DNA of 64,000 bases from Planctomycetota bacterium (lineage in GTDB: Bacteria; Planctomycetota; SZUA-567), in the NCBI GenBank assembly GCA_031254915.1, contig JAIRTL010000034.1, positions 1 through 64,000 on the forward strand, in the 5' to 3' direction. Shown here piece after piece: positions 7,186-16,026 of this stretch (position 1 is the stretch's first letter; the number at the start of each line of letters is the position of its first letter). The translations under genes were made by a program, and so were the position numbers. The notes under the pieces are model-generated. The model worked only from the letters and a program-made list of their open reading frames with translations, had not been told where the DNA came from and ran no database searches.

Positions 7186-9750
7186 TTACCGGAGAAGTTG
7201 CAGCACATTCTGCGCCATGGAGTTCGCCTGCGTCAGCATGCTCACGCCGGCGTTGGAGAGGATCTGGTTCTTGGTGAACTCGGTCATCTCCGCCGCCATG
7301 TCGGTGTCGCGGATGGCGGATTCGGTCTTGGTGATGTTCTCGATCGCGACGCGCAGGTTGTTTTCGTTGGTCTGCAGCATGTTCGACTGGACGGCGCCGA
7401 GCTGGGCGCGAACGGACGCGACGTCGCTGATCGCGACCTCGATGATCTTCATCGCCGACACCGGGTCGGTGCCGAGCGCCGCGAGTTGCCCGCCCATGAC
7501 GTCCTTCACGGCGAGCGTCCTCGTCTCGATGACGGCGCGGTCGGGATCGAACTGCTGGGTCAACTTGATGCGCCCGAGGCTGGCGGTGGACAGCGACTTG
7601 ATGCCGAGGACGGTGCGCTCCTGGTCGCCGGATCCTTCGCCGAGCTGCAGCTGCATGCCGCCCTGGAAGTTCTTCACGTTTTCATTCGTGTTGTGACAGG
7701 CGTTGTTGAGAAGCGCGGTGAAGCCCTCGTTGTTGACCGCGTTGGATCCCTGGTCCGCCTTCGCGATTCCCGATTGGTCGAGCGCGTGGGTGAAGGTGAG
7801 CGCGGTGGCCTTCGTGAAGATCGTGCCTTCGTTGTACCCGACCTGCGCGATCGTGGTGGTGCCGGTATGGCCGGAGTTGAACTGGATGTCGGCCATGATG
7901 TCGGCGGTCGCGAGGTTGAGCTTGAGGCCCTTGGTCTTCATCTGCGCGCCGTTGACGTTCAGGGTGGCGTCCTGCCCGAACTTGCGGTAGGTGACGCCGC
8001 TGCCGCCCGCGTCGATCAATTTCGCGCTGTCGTAGTTGCCGGGTTCGTCGTAGTTGACGAACAGGCCGCCCGTGAACTGCTGCACCTGGATGAAGGCGTC
8101 GGAACCGTAATCGCTCGAAGAGACGCGCGCGCCGAGCTGAAGGAACTGGACCTCCATCGTCTGCGAAGTGTTCGTCAGAGTCGGAATGGCGTTGACGGCG
8201 AGGGTCAGGCCGAGGCCGGTCGCCGCCGAGTGTTCCCGGTTCCAGATTTCGTCGAGGACGATGCTGCTGCCGACCGCGAGGTCAGCATTGGGAATGTAGT
8301 CGGCGGTCTTCGCGACCAGGTGCTTTTCGTCATAGCTGTCGTCGTTGTAGGCGGCGACCATGACGTTGCCGGCGGCGTCGAAGGTGGTCTTGATGAAGAT
8401 CTTGCCGCTCGAACTGGTGTTGATTCCGAGCTGCACGCCGGCCGCGGTGGAGTTGTCAAGCGCGAACATGGTCGACGCGTTGCCGGAGGCGGAGGCGGAA
8501 ACGCCGTCGAGCGCGATGCTGCCGAAGGACAGCTTGAGGACGTCGCCGTAACTGGCGCTTGCGGTCAGGTCGACCTTGAGGGACAGGCCGGAGTTGTTGT
8601 GCTGGTTCGAGGGGGAGCCGCCGACTCCGGAACCGATCAGGGATTCCTTCGAAAGGCTCGCGTCCTTGTACAATTCGTAGCCGGCGTTCGCGCCGTTGCC
8701 GATGATCTTGACGTAGACGCTGCCGTGGCCGTCGGTGTTTTTGCCGTAGATCACATCGCCGCTGTCGATGGAGGCGCTGTCGGCGACCAGGTACTGCGTG
8801 CCGGTCGTGGTGTCGGTGGTGTAGTTGTTGTACATCGTAATCGCGCTGGGCGCCGAAGTCGTCGCGACGCCGACGTTGCCGGCGGCGGCGGCGTCGGTCG
8901 CCGCGTTGATCTGCTGGTCGCGGTTGAAGATCAGGCTGGCGTCGATGCCGGTTGATCCGGAGACGTTGTTGATCTGCGAGACCAGCGTCGACACGTGGGT
9001 GCCGGCGGACATGTTGAACTGGCGGGAACCGAGGGTTCCGGTGAGGATGAACGACTGCGCCTGGGTGAGGTTGCCGTCCTTGTCGACCTGGGAAATCGAT
9101 TCCGGGTAGGCGTCGACCTCGAGGTAGGATTTCATGGCCTGGGTGTTCATCGCGGCGTCGCCGATGCCGGTGGCGGCGTTGGCGCCGATGGCGCCGGTGA
9201 AGCTGAAGGACACCTGATAACCCTGGCGCTTGAAAATCTGGTTGAAGGTGGACATGCCGGTGTCGACAAGCTGGTTGTTCTGCGTGCCGCGGATGTCGGT
9301 GCTGACGTTATAGGTGATTTCCTTCGAGCCGTTGAGAAGGAACTGGTCGGAATATTTGGTCGTGTTGGCGATGCGCTCCAGAGTCTGGATGCCGGAGTCC
9401 ATTTCGGCCTGGTCGGCCGCGACCTGCTCGGGACTGGTGATGCCGTTGTTGGCCGCGTGAATGGCGAGAGCCTTCATCTTCTTGAGGATGCTGTTCATTT
9501 CGTTCAACGCGCCTTCGGCGATGGAGAGGACGTTGATGGCTTCGGTGGTGTTGCGCACCGCGCGTTCGAGGCCGTGCGCCTGGGCGCGCAACTGCTCGGA
9601 AATGACGAGGTCGGCTGGAGCGTCGGCGCCGACGTTGATGCGGTAGCCGCTCGAGAGCTTCTCGAGAGACTTGTTCATCATGCGGTTGGAGCCGTAGAGG
9701 TTCTTGTTGGTGTTGATGGCTGCGAGATTGTGGGCGACAATCATGGACAT
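7186..9750 (-). CDS. fliC: Giant flagellin 1
   Basis: Filament subunit, 854 residues, nearly twice the usual flagellin length. ATG at 9750 follows GGAGGAAAGAACC. The N-terminal D0/D1 region (AINTNKNLYGSNRMMNKSLE, then LSSGYRINVGADAPADLVIS) and the C-terminal D0 (EFTKNQILSNAGVSMLTQAN to MAQNVLQLLR) are canonical, and the central about 570 residues form the surface-exposed D2/D3 domains rich in Thr, Ser, Gly and Asn. It is closely related along its full length to the flagellin at 10230-12767, pointing to tandem duplication. It is secreted by the flagellar export apparatus, part of which is encoded at 14413-21947. No cysteine pair or glycosylation island genes are seen nearby. Confidence 0.97.
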   Translation of the reverse strand: MSMIVAHNLAAINTNKNLYGSNRMMNKSLEKLSSGYRINVGADAPADLVISEQLRAQAHGLERAVRNTTEAINVLSIAEGALNEMNSILKKMKALAIHAANNGITSPEQVAADQAEMDSGIQTLERIANTTKYSDQFLLNGSKEITYNVSTDIRGTQNNQLVDTGMSTFNQIFKRQGYQVSFSFTGAIGANAATGIGDAAMNTQAMKSYLEVDAYPESISQVDKDGNLTQAQSFILTGTLGSRQFNMSAGTHVSTLVSQINNVSGSTGIDASLIFNRDQQINAATDAAAAGNVGVATTSAPSAITMYNNYTTDTTTGTQYLVADSASIDSGDVIYGKNTDGHGSVYVKIIGNGANAGYELYKDASLSKESLIGSGVGGSPSNQHNNSGLSLKVDLTASASYGDVLKLSFGSIALDGVSASASGNASTMFALDNSTAAGVQLGINTSSSGKIFIKTTFDAAGNVMVAAYNDDSYDEKHLVAKTADYIPNADLAVGSSIVLDEIWNREHSAATGLGLTLAVNAIPTLTNTSQTMEVQFLQLGARVSSSDYGSDAFIQVQQFTGGLFVNYDEPGNYDSAKLIDAGGSGVTYRKFGQDATLNVNGAQMKTKGLKLNLATADIMADIQFNSGHTGTTTIAQVGYNEGTIFTKATALTFTHALDQSGIAKADQGSNAVNNEGFTALLNNACHNTNENVKNFQGGMQLQLGEGSGDQERTVLGIKSLSTASLGRIKLTQQFDPDRAVIETRTLAVKDVMGGQLAALGTDPVSAMKIIEVAISDVASVRAQLGAVQSNMLQTNENNLRVAIENITKTESAIRDTDMAAEMTEFTKNQILSNAGVSMLTQANSMAQNVLQLLR

Positions 9751-9792
9751 GGTTCTTTCCTCCGTGAAAGAATAGTGTGTTCGTTCCTTGCT

Positions 9793-9843
9793 GGCGGCGT
9801 CCGTGCCGCCGAATATCCGCTTCGCATCCATGCCCGGCGCGGA
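9793..9843 (-). repeat. Flagellin leader element, copy F1
   Basis: 51 bp, 43 bases upstream of the flagellin 1 start. On the minus strand it reads TCCGCGCCGGGCATGGATGC..., then a GGCGGC-6-GCCGCC hairpin. The same element sits at the same distance before flagellin 2 (12808-12858) and a third copy has no flagellin (14035-14083). The conserved position suggests a 5'-untranslated RNA element, for example for translation timing or mRNA stability (inference). The remaining AT-rich bases 9844-10130 hold no gene. Confidence 0.75.
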
Positions 9844-10130
9844 TAGGTGCCGGTCAATGCAATTACGCAATTACATACCGCAATACATATCCATAGCTAC
9901 AATTAGTTATGAATAAAACACAACTTAAATTTTACTTTTATAGACTACCAAATTTCCCCTATTTTGACCTCCTCTCTTTTTCGGTTACGCATCTGTTTAC
10001 GGAGAAGCGGGTTAAAACTTGAGTATTTTTGTTTTCGAGCGAGCGCCTCGAAACGTCATCCACAACAAAATAGCGGGGTTGCGGGAAAATGAAAAAATGG
10101 AAAAATTCCGTTTCCAGCCGCGTCCGACGC

Positions 10131-10163
10131 AAAAAAGGCAGACTGTCCGTGGACAGTCTGCCT
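10131..10163 (-). terminator. Rho-independent terminator of flagellin 2
   Basis: On the minus strand a perfect 13-bp stem AGGCAGACTGTCC / GGACAGTCTGCCT with a two-base loop is followed by six T. It separates the two flagellin transcription units. Confidence 0.92.
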
Positions 10164-10229
10164 GATCGTTGGCACTGTAACCGCTACCGCGCAAAGAGCG
10201 CGTTTCCCGGGTTCACGCCGCCGGCTTCA

Positions 10230-12767
10230 TTATCTCAGAAGCTGGAGGACGTTCTGCGCCATGGCGTTGGCCTGCGTCAGCATGCTCACGCCGGCGTTCG
10301 AGAGGATCTGGTTCTTCGTGAACTCGGTCATCTCCGTCGACATGTCGGTATCGCGGATATCCGATTCCGTCTTGGTGATGTTTTCGATCGCGACCCTCAG
10401 GTTGTTCTCGTTGGTCTGGAGCATGTTCGACTGGACGGCGCCGATCTGGGCGCGGGTCGCCGAGACGTCGGAGATCGCCTGCTCGATGATCTTCATCGCC
10501 GACACCGCGTCGTTGCCGAGGGACGCCACCTGACCGCCCATGATGTCCTTCACCGCGAGGGTCTTCGTTTCCACGACCGCCAGGTCCGGATCGAACTGCT
10601 TGGTGATCCTGATCCGGCCGAGGGTGGCGGTGGAGAGAGCCTTCAAGCCGATGACCGTCCGTTCCTGGTCGCCGGAACCTTCGCCAAGCTGCATCTGCAT
10701 GCCGCCCTGGAAGTTCTTGATGTTCTCGTTGGTATTGTGGTTCGCGTTGTTCAGAAGCGCGGTGAAGCCGCCGTTTTGGTCCTTATTCGTACCGGTATCC
10801 GTGACAATATCGGCCAGCGTCAGCGCGGTCGCCTTGGTGAAGACCGAGCCTTCGTTGTACCCGACCTGGGCGATCGTGGTGGTGCCGGTCTTGCCCGCGT
10901 TGAACTGGATGTCGGCCATGATGTCGGCGGTGGCCAGGTTGAGCTTGAGGCCGTTGGTCTTCATCTGCGCGCCGTTGACGTTGATCGTGGCGTCCTGGCC
11001 GTACTTCCGGAACGTCACGCCCGTGCCGCCGGCGTCGATCAGCTTGGCGCTGTCGTAATTGTCCTTTTGGTCATAGTCGACGAAAAGACCGCCGGAGAAC
11101 TGCTGCACCTGGACAAACGAATCGCTGCCGTAGTCGCTCGCCGATATGCGGGCGCCGAGCCGAAGGAACTGGATGGTCATCTTTTCCTCGGTGCTCTGTA
11201 GACCGACCGCCTTGCTGTCGAAATTCAGCATCAGGCCAAGGCCGGTGGACGCGGTCTTGTCCTTGTTCCAGATTTCACTGAGAATGGCGGAGGCGCCTGC
11301 TGCAACGTTGCCAGCCGCGATCTTTTCCGATTTCGCCACAAGCGACTTGGCGTCCATGGCTTCGTCGTTGTACGCGTAGATGGTCAGGTTGCCCGACTGG
11401 TCGTACACGGACTTGACGTAGATCTTGCCGTCCGAACTGGTGTTGACGCCGAGCTGCACGCCAGCGGCGACCGATTTGGTTACGTCGAACAGCGTGCTGG
11501 CGTTGCCGGTTGTCGATGCGGTGGCGGCGTCGAGCGCCACGTTGCCGAAATTGAGCTTGACGACGTCGCCGTAGGCGGCGTTGGTGTTAAAGCTCAGGTT
11601 GAGCGTAAGGCCCGAGTTGTTCAGCGCTGTGGAAGTCGACCCGCCCCGACCCGAACCGACGAGCGATTCCTTCGACAGGCTCGCGTCCTTGTACAGTTCG
11701 TAGCCGGCGTTCGTGCCGTTGCCGATGATCTTGACGTAGACGTTGCCGTGGCCGTCGGTGTTCCGCCCAAAGGTGGGGGGGGCCGAGACTGATGCATTGG
11801 TAATGATCTGCACGGGGGTGCCGCCACTGCCGAACTTGGAGTTGTTGTACACGCCGATCGTCGACGCGGTGGCGCCGGACGCCACACCATTAGCACCGAT
11901 TGTCGCGCCGCCCGCACTGGTGTTGATCTCCTGGTTGCGGTTGAAGATCAGGCTGGCGTCGATGCCGGTCGAACCGGAGACGTTGTTGATCTGCGAGACA
12001 ACCGTCGAGACGTGGGTGCCGGCGGACAGGTTGAACTGACGGGAACCGAGCGTGCCAGTGAGAATGAACGACTGCCCCTGGGTGACGTTGCCGTCCTCGT
12101 CGACCTGGGAAATCGATCCCGAGTAGGCATCGACCTCGAGATACGCCTTCATGGCCTGGTTGTCCATGTTGGCTTTGCCGATGTTGGTCGACGGGTCCGC
12201 ATTGATCGCGCCGGTGAAGCTGAAGGACACCTGGTAGCCGTCACGCTTGAAAATCTGGTTGAACTTGGACATGCCGGTATCGACGAGGGCGTTGTTCTGG
12301 GTACCCTTGATCTCGGTCTGCTGGTTGTAGGTGATTTCCTTGGCGCCGTTGAGCAGGAACTGGTCGGAGTACTTCGTGGTGTTGGCGATGCGCTCGAGGG
12401 TCTGGATGCCGGAGTCCATCTCGGCCTGGTCGGCCGCGACCTGTTCGGGGCTGGTGATGCCGTTGTTGGCGGCGTGGATGGCGAGAGCCTTCATCTTCTT
12501 GAGGATGCTGTTCATCTCGTTCAACGCGCCTTCGCCGATCGACAGGACGTTGATGCCTTCGGTGGTGTTGCGGACGGCGCGTTCGAGACCGTTGACCTGG
12601 GAACGCAACTGTTCGGAAATGACCAGGTCGGCGGGGGCGTCGGCGCCGGTGTTGATGCGGTAGCCGCTCGAAAGCTTCTCGAGAGACTTGTTCATCATGC
12701 GGTTGGAACCATAAAGGTTCTTGTTGGTGTTGATTGCCGCGATGTTGTGCGCAATGACCATAGACAT
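10230..12767 (-). CDS. fliC: Giant flagellin 2
   Basis: Filament subunit, 845 residues; ATG at 12767 preceded by GGAGGAAACACCC. D0/D1 ends are almost the same as in flagellin 1 (LVISEQLRSQVNGLERAVRN at the N-side; ENNLRVAIENITKTESDIRD at the C-side). The central part aligns throughout with flagellin 1 but carries scattered substitutions and short indels, so the duplicates have diverged mainly in the exposed domains. It has its own leader element and terminator, so the two flagellins can be expressed separately. Which one is the main subunit cannot be told from sequence. Confidence 0.97.
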   Translation of the reverse strand: MSMVIAHNIAAINTNKNLYGSNRMMNKSLEKLSSGYRINTGADAPADLVISEQLRSQVNGLERAVRNTTEGINVLSIGEGALNEMNSILKKMKALAIHAANNGITSPEQVAADQAEMDSGIQTLERIANTTKYSDQFLLNGAKEITYNQQTEIKGTQNNALVDTGMSKFNQIFKRDGYQVSFSFTGAINADPSTNIGKANMDNQAMKAYLEVDAYSGSISQVDEDGNVTQGQSFILTGTLGSRQFNLSAGTHVSTVVSQINNVSGSTGIDASLIFNRNQEINTSAGGATIGANGVASGATASTIGVYNNSKFGSGGTPVQIITNASVSAPPTFGRNTDGHGNVYVKIIGNGTNAGYELYKDASLSKESLVGSGRGGSTSTALNNSGLTLNLSFNTNAAYGDVVKLNFGNVALDAATASTTGNASTLFDVTKSVAAGVQLGVNTSSDGKIYVKSVYDQSGNLTIYAYNDEAMDAKSLVAKSEKIAAGNVAAGASAILSEIWNKDKTASTGLGLMLNFDSKAVGLQSTEEKMTIQFLRLGARISASDYGSDSFVQVQQFSGGLFVDYDQKDNYDSAKLIDAGGTGVTFRKYGQDATINVNGAQMKTNGLKLNLATADIMADIQFNAGKTGTTTIAQVGYNEGSVFTKATALTLADIVTDTGTNKDQNGGFTALLNNANHNTNENIKNFQGGMQMQLGEGSGDQERTVIGLKALSTATLGRIRITKQFDPDLAVVETKTLAVKDIMGGQVASLGNDAVSAMKIIEQAISDVSATRAQIGAVQSNMLQTNENNLRVAIENITKTESDIRDTDMSTEMTEFTKNQILSNAGVSMLTQANAMAQNVLQLLR

Positions 12768-12807
12768 GGGTGTTTCCTCCGTGAAAGACTGGTATTCATT
12801 CCGTGAC

Positions 12808-12858
12808 GGCGGCATCCGTGCCGCCGGCGATCCGCTTCGCATCCATGCCCGGTGCGGA
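12808..12858 (-). repeat. Flagellin leader element, copy F2
   Basis: 51 bp, 41 bases before the flagellin 2 start, with the same GGCGGC-6-GCCGCC hairpin and GGCATGGATGCGAAGCGGAT block as F1. Flanking bases (TTCACGG before the ribosome site) are also shared with F1 and partly with F3. Confidence 0.75.
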
Positions 12859-14034
12859 CCAAGACCGGTTCGATTCGTTCACTTCCTTTTTTTACCTGAA
12901 ACACAACTTCATTCGTAACCGAAAAAAAGAATGCCCAAACAATCTCCCGTACGTGTTCAGCGTCTCAGTTTCGCCCTCCTTTCGAATTATCGTCATTTTT
13001 TATACATGCATGGAACATCACACGCTTTGCGTTGACCATGATTTCGAATTCAAATGTATTAGCGGACGAATCAACGCCGAACTTTAGCGACATTTCACTT
13101 TTTTTCGCCAGCACATCAAAATCGCAACAATACACCATCACTACATATTGACGCTCTTCCGATAATGCCGGAGTCCGGCGACAATTGTCGATTTCATCGC
13201 ATGAGACATGCCATCACGCCTGGTATATCCGGGTAAAACCGCTCATTTTCGCAATCCAACAATCACATTATATGTCTTATTTTCAGTACGCAAACAAAAT
13301 AGTATCGGACCGCATCGTCAGGACGCGCCTCTCCCGCCACAGGCGGAAACTCTCCGTCCCGCACTCAGGACCGATCCCGGCGACCCAACCGCTTCAGCAC
13401 CCGAATCCCCGCGGCCATTGTTGATGTCAACCGGACGCGACACCCCGCTCCCACATCCGTATTCGGGAAATGAGAAAAGACGACAGGATGAGACGCCATT
13501 GGCCAAATACCAGCCCGCGCCGCTCGGCGGCGGAGAAAAATCGCATCCTGACGGCGGCGGCGGATCCGCCTGGTGGCCCGATCGGGGTCGCCTCACTGCA
13601 TGTAGGCGTGTCAATGTCCGCCCTGGCGGCGATTGCGAACGGAGAGTGAGGGAATCACCCGGCGGCGAACCCGGCGGAGCGCCGCCATGCGGTTTGCGTC
13701 GATGGAATGCAATGCATCTCTTCGCCCGAGACACGGGGCGCGAACGGGTAGTCCGGACGGAACCAGGCAATGCCGGTCCCCCGTTGCCGCCGCTTGGGGC
13801 TATCGCGCGTGACGGAAAACAACCGGAAACGATGGGTATTCCGCAACGCGTTCGCGCCGGCGGTCGATAGGCGGCAAAGTGGAAAAACAACCGAAGCGGT
13901 CCGCGCGCGTCGATTGGCGGATCGCTGGCCGAAAGGCGTTTTGGAGTGGGATCGTGCCCTTGTGCCGCGAGCGGCGGGGCATTCACCATTCTCATGAGGC
14001 GGTCATCCTTGACGCAACGCTCTATTCCGTGAAG
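12859..14034. other. About 1.2 kb without a convincing gene
   Basis: 12859-13300 is AT-rich and probably holds the flagellin 2 promoter (minus strand), but I could not match it to a clear sigma-28 or sigma-54 consensus; ACGATAA near 12981 is the nearest -10-like match. 13300-14034 is GC-rich with long open frames on both strands, all of random-looking Pro/Arg/Gly-rich composition and lacking ribosome sites. It may be decayed coding DNA. Confidence 0.55.
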
Positions 14035-14083
14035 GGCGGCGTCCATGCCGCCCAATCCGCTTCACATCCATGCCCGGCGCGGA
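14035..14083 (-). repeat. Orphan flagellin leader element, copy F3
   Basis: 49 bp matching F1 and F2 in the same orientation, including the GGCGGC/GCCGCC hairpin and adjacent TTCACGGAATAGA. No flagellin follows it on the minus strand: the expected GGAGG and ATG are absent. It is probably a relic of a lost third flagellin or a mobile hairpin unit. Confidence 0.65.
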
Positions 14084-14357
14084 AACAGCCGGTCGCCAAG
14101 TCTTTCCTTCCCCGGGAAGGCATCCTGCCTCGGACGGGAAGAGACCAGTGGCTCTCGTTATTAGCGGCGGCCCGAGTGGATCCTTGAGCGATTTTTCTTT
14201 TCTCGAGGAAGAATCTTCCTCTTGCCGCATCCGCAAACGGCAAATGCCGCCGGAAGAACGCCTTCACATCGCCGAAAACAATGCCGGGCGAAATCATCAA
14301 ATCCACAACAAATTGCGAAACAAGGCATTACAAATAATTCATCCAGGGAGGGCACAA

Positions 14358-14373
14358 TGGCAATCGCATTGCT
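14358..14373 (+). promoter_or_regulatory. Sigma-54 (RpoN) promoter of the flagellar cluster
   Basis: TGGCAATCGCATTGCT fits the -24/-12 consensus (TGGCA...TTGCT) with the required GG and GC exactly ten bases apart. Transcription would begin near 14385, leaving a leader of about 28 bases with GAGGAG before the flgB ATG. Sigma-54 control of basal-body genes is well known in several phyla. A competing short reading frame starting at 14357 overlaps this site and is judged less likely. Confidence 0.72.
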
Positions 14374-14412
14374 TTCTTTGCCGACAACAGATTGCGCTCG
14401 AGGAGAAAAACA

Positions 14413-14856
14413 ATGGCGGTATGGGTCGAAGGGCTTATTCAGCGCGAGTCGGCGCCTCTTCTCGAAGCGGCGATGAGCTTTTCGTTCCAGCGCCATCTCA
14501 ACATCATAAACAACATCGCCAATGTCGAAACGCCGTACTACAAGCGAAACGTATTGCCGGAGGAAGGGTTCAAGCGCGCGATGGAAAACGCCCTCGAGGA
14601 GCGCCAGCGTTCGCACTGGAACGAATTCACCCCGCGCGCCGGTATGGGCGTCGATTTTTATCTCAACCACCTGCCCCGCGTCAACGCCCGCGAAGGCCGG
14701 GAGTGGGGACCGGAAAGGCACGACGAGAACAACGTCGTCATCGAGAAGGAAATGGCCGACCTGGCGAAAAATTCCGCGTACATGGAAACGCTGCAACAAC
14801 TGTTCAAGAGCAAGACCAACGGGCTGAAGAGCGCGTTACGCGACAGGATTGCATAG
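14413..14856 (+). CDS. flgB: Flagellar basal-body rod protein FlgB
   Basis: Proximal rod subunit, 147 residues, close to the usual 130-140. ATG at 14413 with GAGGAG seven to eight bases upstream. Seen: the rod-protein N-terminal helix and motif RHLNIINNIANVETPYYKRN (the conserved A-N-x-x-T-P-x-Y-K pattern), and the C-terminal helix ending LFKSKTNGLKSALRDRIA. The middle segment RVNAREGREWGPERHDENNV contains the expected D-x-N-N-V block. It is exported across the inner membrane by the flagellar type III apparatus. First gene of a cluster running to fliI. Confidence 0.96.
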   Translation: MAVWVEGLIQRESAPLLEAAMSFSFQRHLNIINNIANVETPYYKRNVLPEEGFKRAMENALEERQRSHWNEFTPRAGMGVDFYLNHLPRVNAREGREWGPERHDENNVVIEKEMADLAKNSAYMETLQQLFKSKTNGLKSALRDRIA

Positions 14857-14900
14857 CCGCCCTCCCCCGACGGAGCGAAATCGGTACGAAAGGACGCGAA

Positions 14901-15230
14901 ATGATCACCCTGTGCGACGAACCCACCGCCAAATTCATGAGCGAATCCCTCGCCAACCACGCCCGGGAAATCCGCCGCTACGCCCACACCTACCCGGAGG
15001 CGTGCGCCGCATTGCCCGAGGCGGAGCGGGAACGGCTGATGGGAGCGTTCGTCGAGAACGTGGACCGGATGGTGAACGAGATGTACTCGCTCATGCTCAT
15101 GGCCAGGCACCGCGGCATCTCCCGTTACTGCAACCATGAACAGATCGAAGCGTACATGATGGACGCCTATTCGGTTATCGAAGCGCTGCGCGCGAAGCGG
15201 GCGGACCTGGTCCCCGCCTCCCTGAACTGA
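14901..15230 (+). CDS. Unknown helical protein between flgB and flgC
   Basis: A 109-residue product; ATG at 14901 with AGGA six bases upstream, 44 bases after flgB and 25 before flgC. It is predicted mostly helical: FMSESLANHAREIRRYAHTY, then ENVDRMVNEMYSLMLMARHR, with no signal peptide or membrane segment. I do not recognise a family. flgB and flgC are normally adjacent, so a gene wedged here with good ribosome sites on both sides very likely acts in rod assembly or export, perhaps as a chaperone or an adaptor. That role is inferred only from position. Confidence 0.75.
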   Translation: MITLCDEPTAKFMSESLANHAREIRRYAHTYPEACAALPEAERERLMGAFVENVDRMVNEMYSLMLMARHRGISRYCNHEQIEAYMMDAYSVIEALRAKRADLVPASLN

Positions 15231-15255
15231 CCACGACTTCCGGAAAGGAACGCCC

Positions 15256-15702
15256 ATGTCCATGCTGGTCGGCGGCATCTTCACCATGTTCGACGTCAGC
15301 GCCTCGGCGCTCAGGGCGGAACGCGCGCGGATGAACGTCCACGCCAACAACCTGGCGAACATCAACACGACCCGGGACGAAAACGGCAACCCGAATCCGT
15401 ACACCAGGAAGCGCGTGTTTTTCCAGGAAGGTGCGCCGGAAATCACCGGTTCGCCGCGGCTTGGCGTCCGCGTCGCGAAGGTCGAAGAGGATTACGAAAC
15501 GCAATACCAGATGAAGTACGAGCCGACGCACCCGGATGCGATCCAGGAAGGGGAATGGGCCGGCTACGTGAAGCTTCCCAACGTCCATGTGGCTGTGGAA
15601 ATGGTGGACATGATGATGGCGTCCCGCGCCTACGAGGCGAACCTGACGACCATGGACACGGCGAAGCAGATGCATCAGGGAGCGCTGCGGATAATCGCGT
15701 AA
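15256..15702 (+). CDS. flgC: Flagellar basal-body rod protein FlgC
   Basis: Proximal rod subunit, 148 residues, typical length. Seen: the N-terminal FDVSASALRAERARMNVHAN and NLANINTTRDENGNPNPYTR, the classic ANN-L-A-N-x-N-T motif, and a C-terminal EMVDMMMASRAYEANLTTMD followed by TAKQMHQGALRIIA, the conserved helix that packs in the rod. AAAGGAACGCCC precedes the ATG. It works with FlgB and FliE to connect the MS ring to the distal rod. Confidence 0.97.
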   Translation: MSMLVGGIFTMFDVSASALRAERARMNVHANNLANINTTRDENGNPNPYTRKRVFFQEGAPEITGSPRLGVRVAKVEEDYETQYQMKYEPTHPDAIQEGEWAGYVKLPNVHVAVEMVDMMMASRAYEANLTTMDTAKQMHQGALRIIA

Positions 15703-16026
15703 TGCCTTGTGAAGTGGATTCGCCCCCCGTTTTCCACGCGCGCAGCGCCGGTGAAAACGCATACAAGGGGAACATCCCCCTTTCGCCAAGTCGGCATGGA
15801 CGCGAAATATGGGGCTGGGCGAAAATTAGCCTTGAAATCGGCCAACGCTTTTCGGATAGTAAACGATGTGTCGCGCACAGCCTTGTCGATACGCCGGAAG
15901 TTGCGGATGGCGATCGGCGGCGGGTTTTCGAATCCGGAGGGTTAAGCGCGGAGACGTCGCGACCGTATACGTATATGTATGCTGTAACGGAACGACGTTC
16001 GCGATTCGCGCGGGGAGATCTACGCC
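15703..16026 (+). other. 324-bp gap between flgC and fliE
   Basis: No gene seen. AAGGGG (15765-15770) and CCCCTT (15777-15782) form a small hairpin followed by one more T, a weak terminator candidate. The tail has a TATACGTATATGTATG alternating stretch near 15964 that could be part of a promoter for fliE, but no clear -35 box is visible. Confidence 0.45.

Noticed and set aside
7198-8955. 585-codon open frame on the plus strand
   Set aside because: It lies antisense to flagellin 1, has no ribosome site, and its composition mirrors the GC-rich third positions of the flagellin.
9844-10010. Sigma-54-like GG...GC pairs upstream of flagellin 1 (minus strand)
   Set aside because: The pairs are nine, not ten, bases apart, so they do not meet the strict spacing rule.
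13208-13870. 220-codon frame in the flagellin-flgB gap
   Set aside because: Pro/Arg/Gly-rich, no ribosome site, matched by an equally long antisense frame.
14357-14476. Short frame with GGGAGG ribosome-like site before flgB
   Set aside because: It overlaps a better explained sigma-54 promoter, so it would begin upstream of the likely transcription start; product is not conserved-looking.
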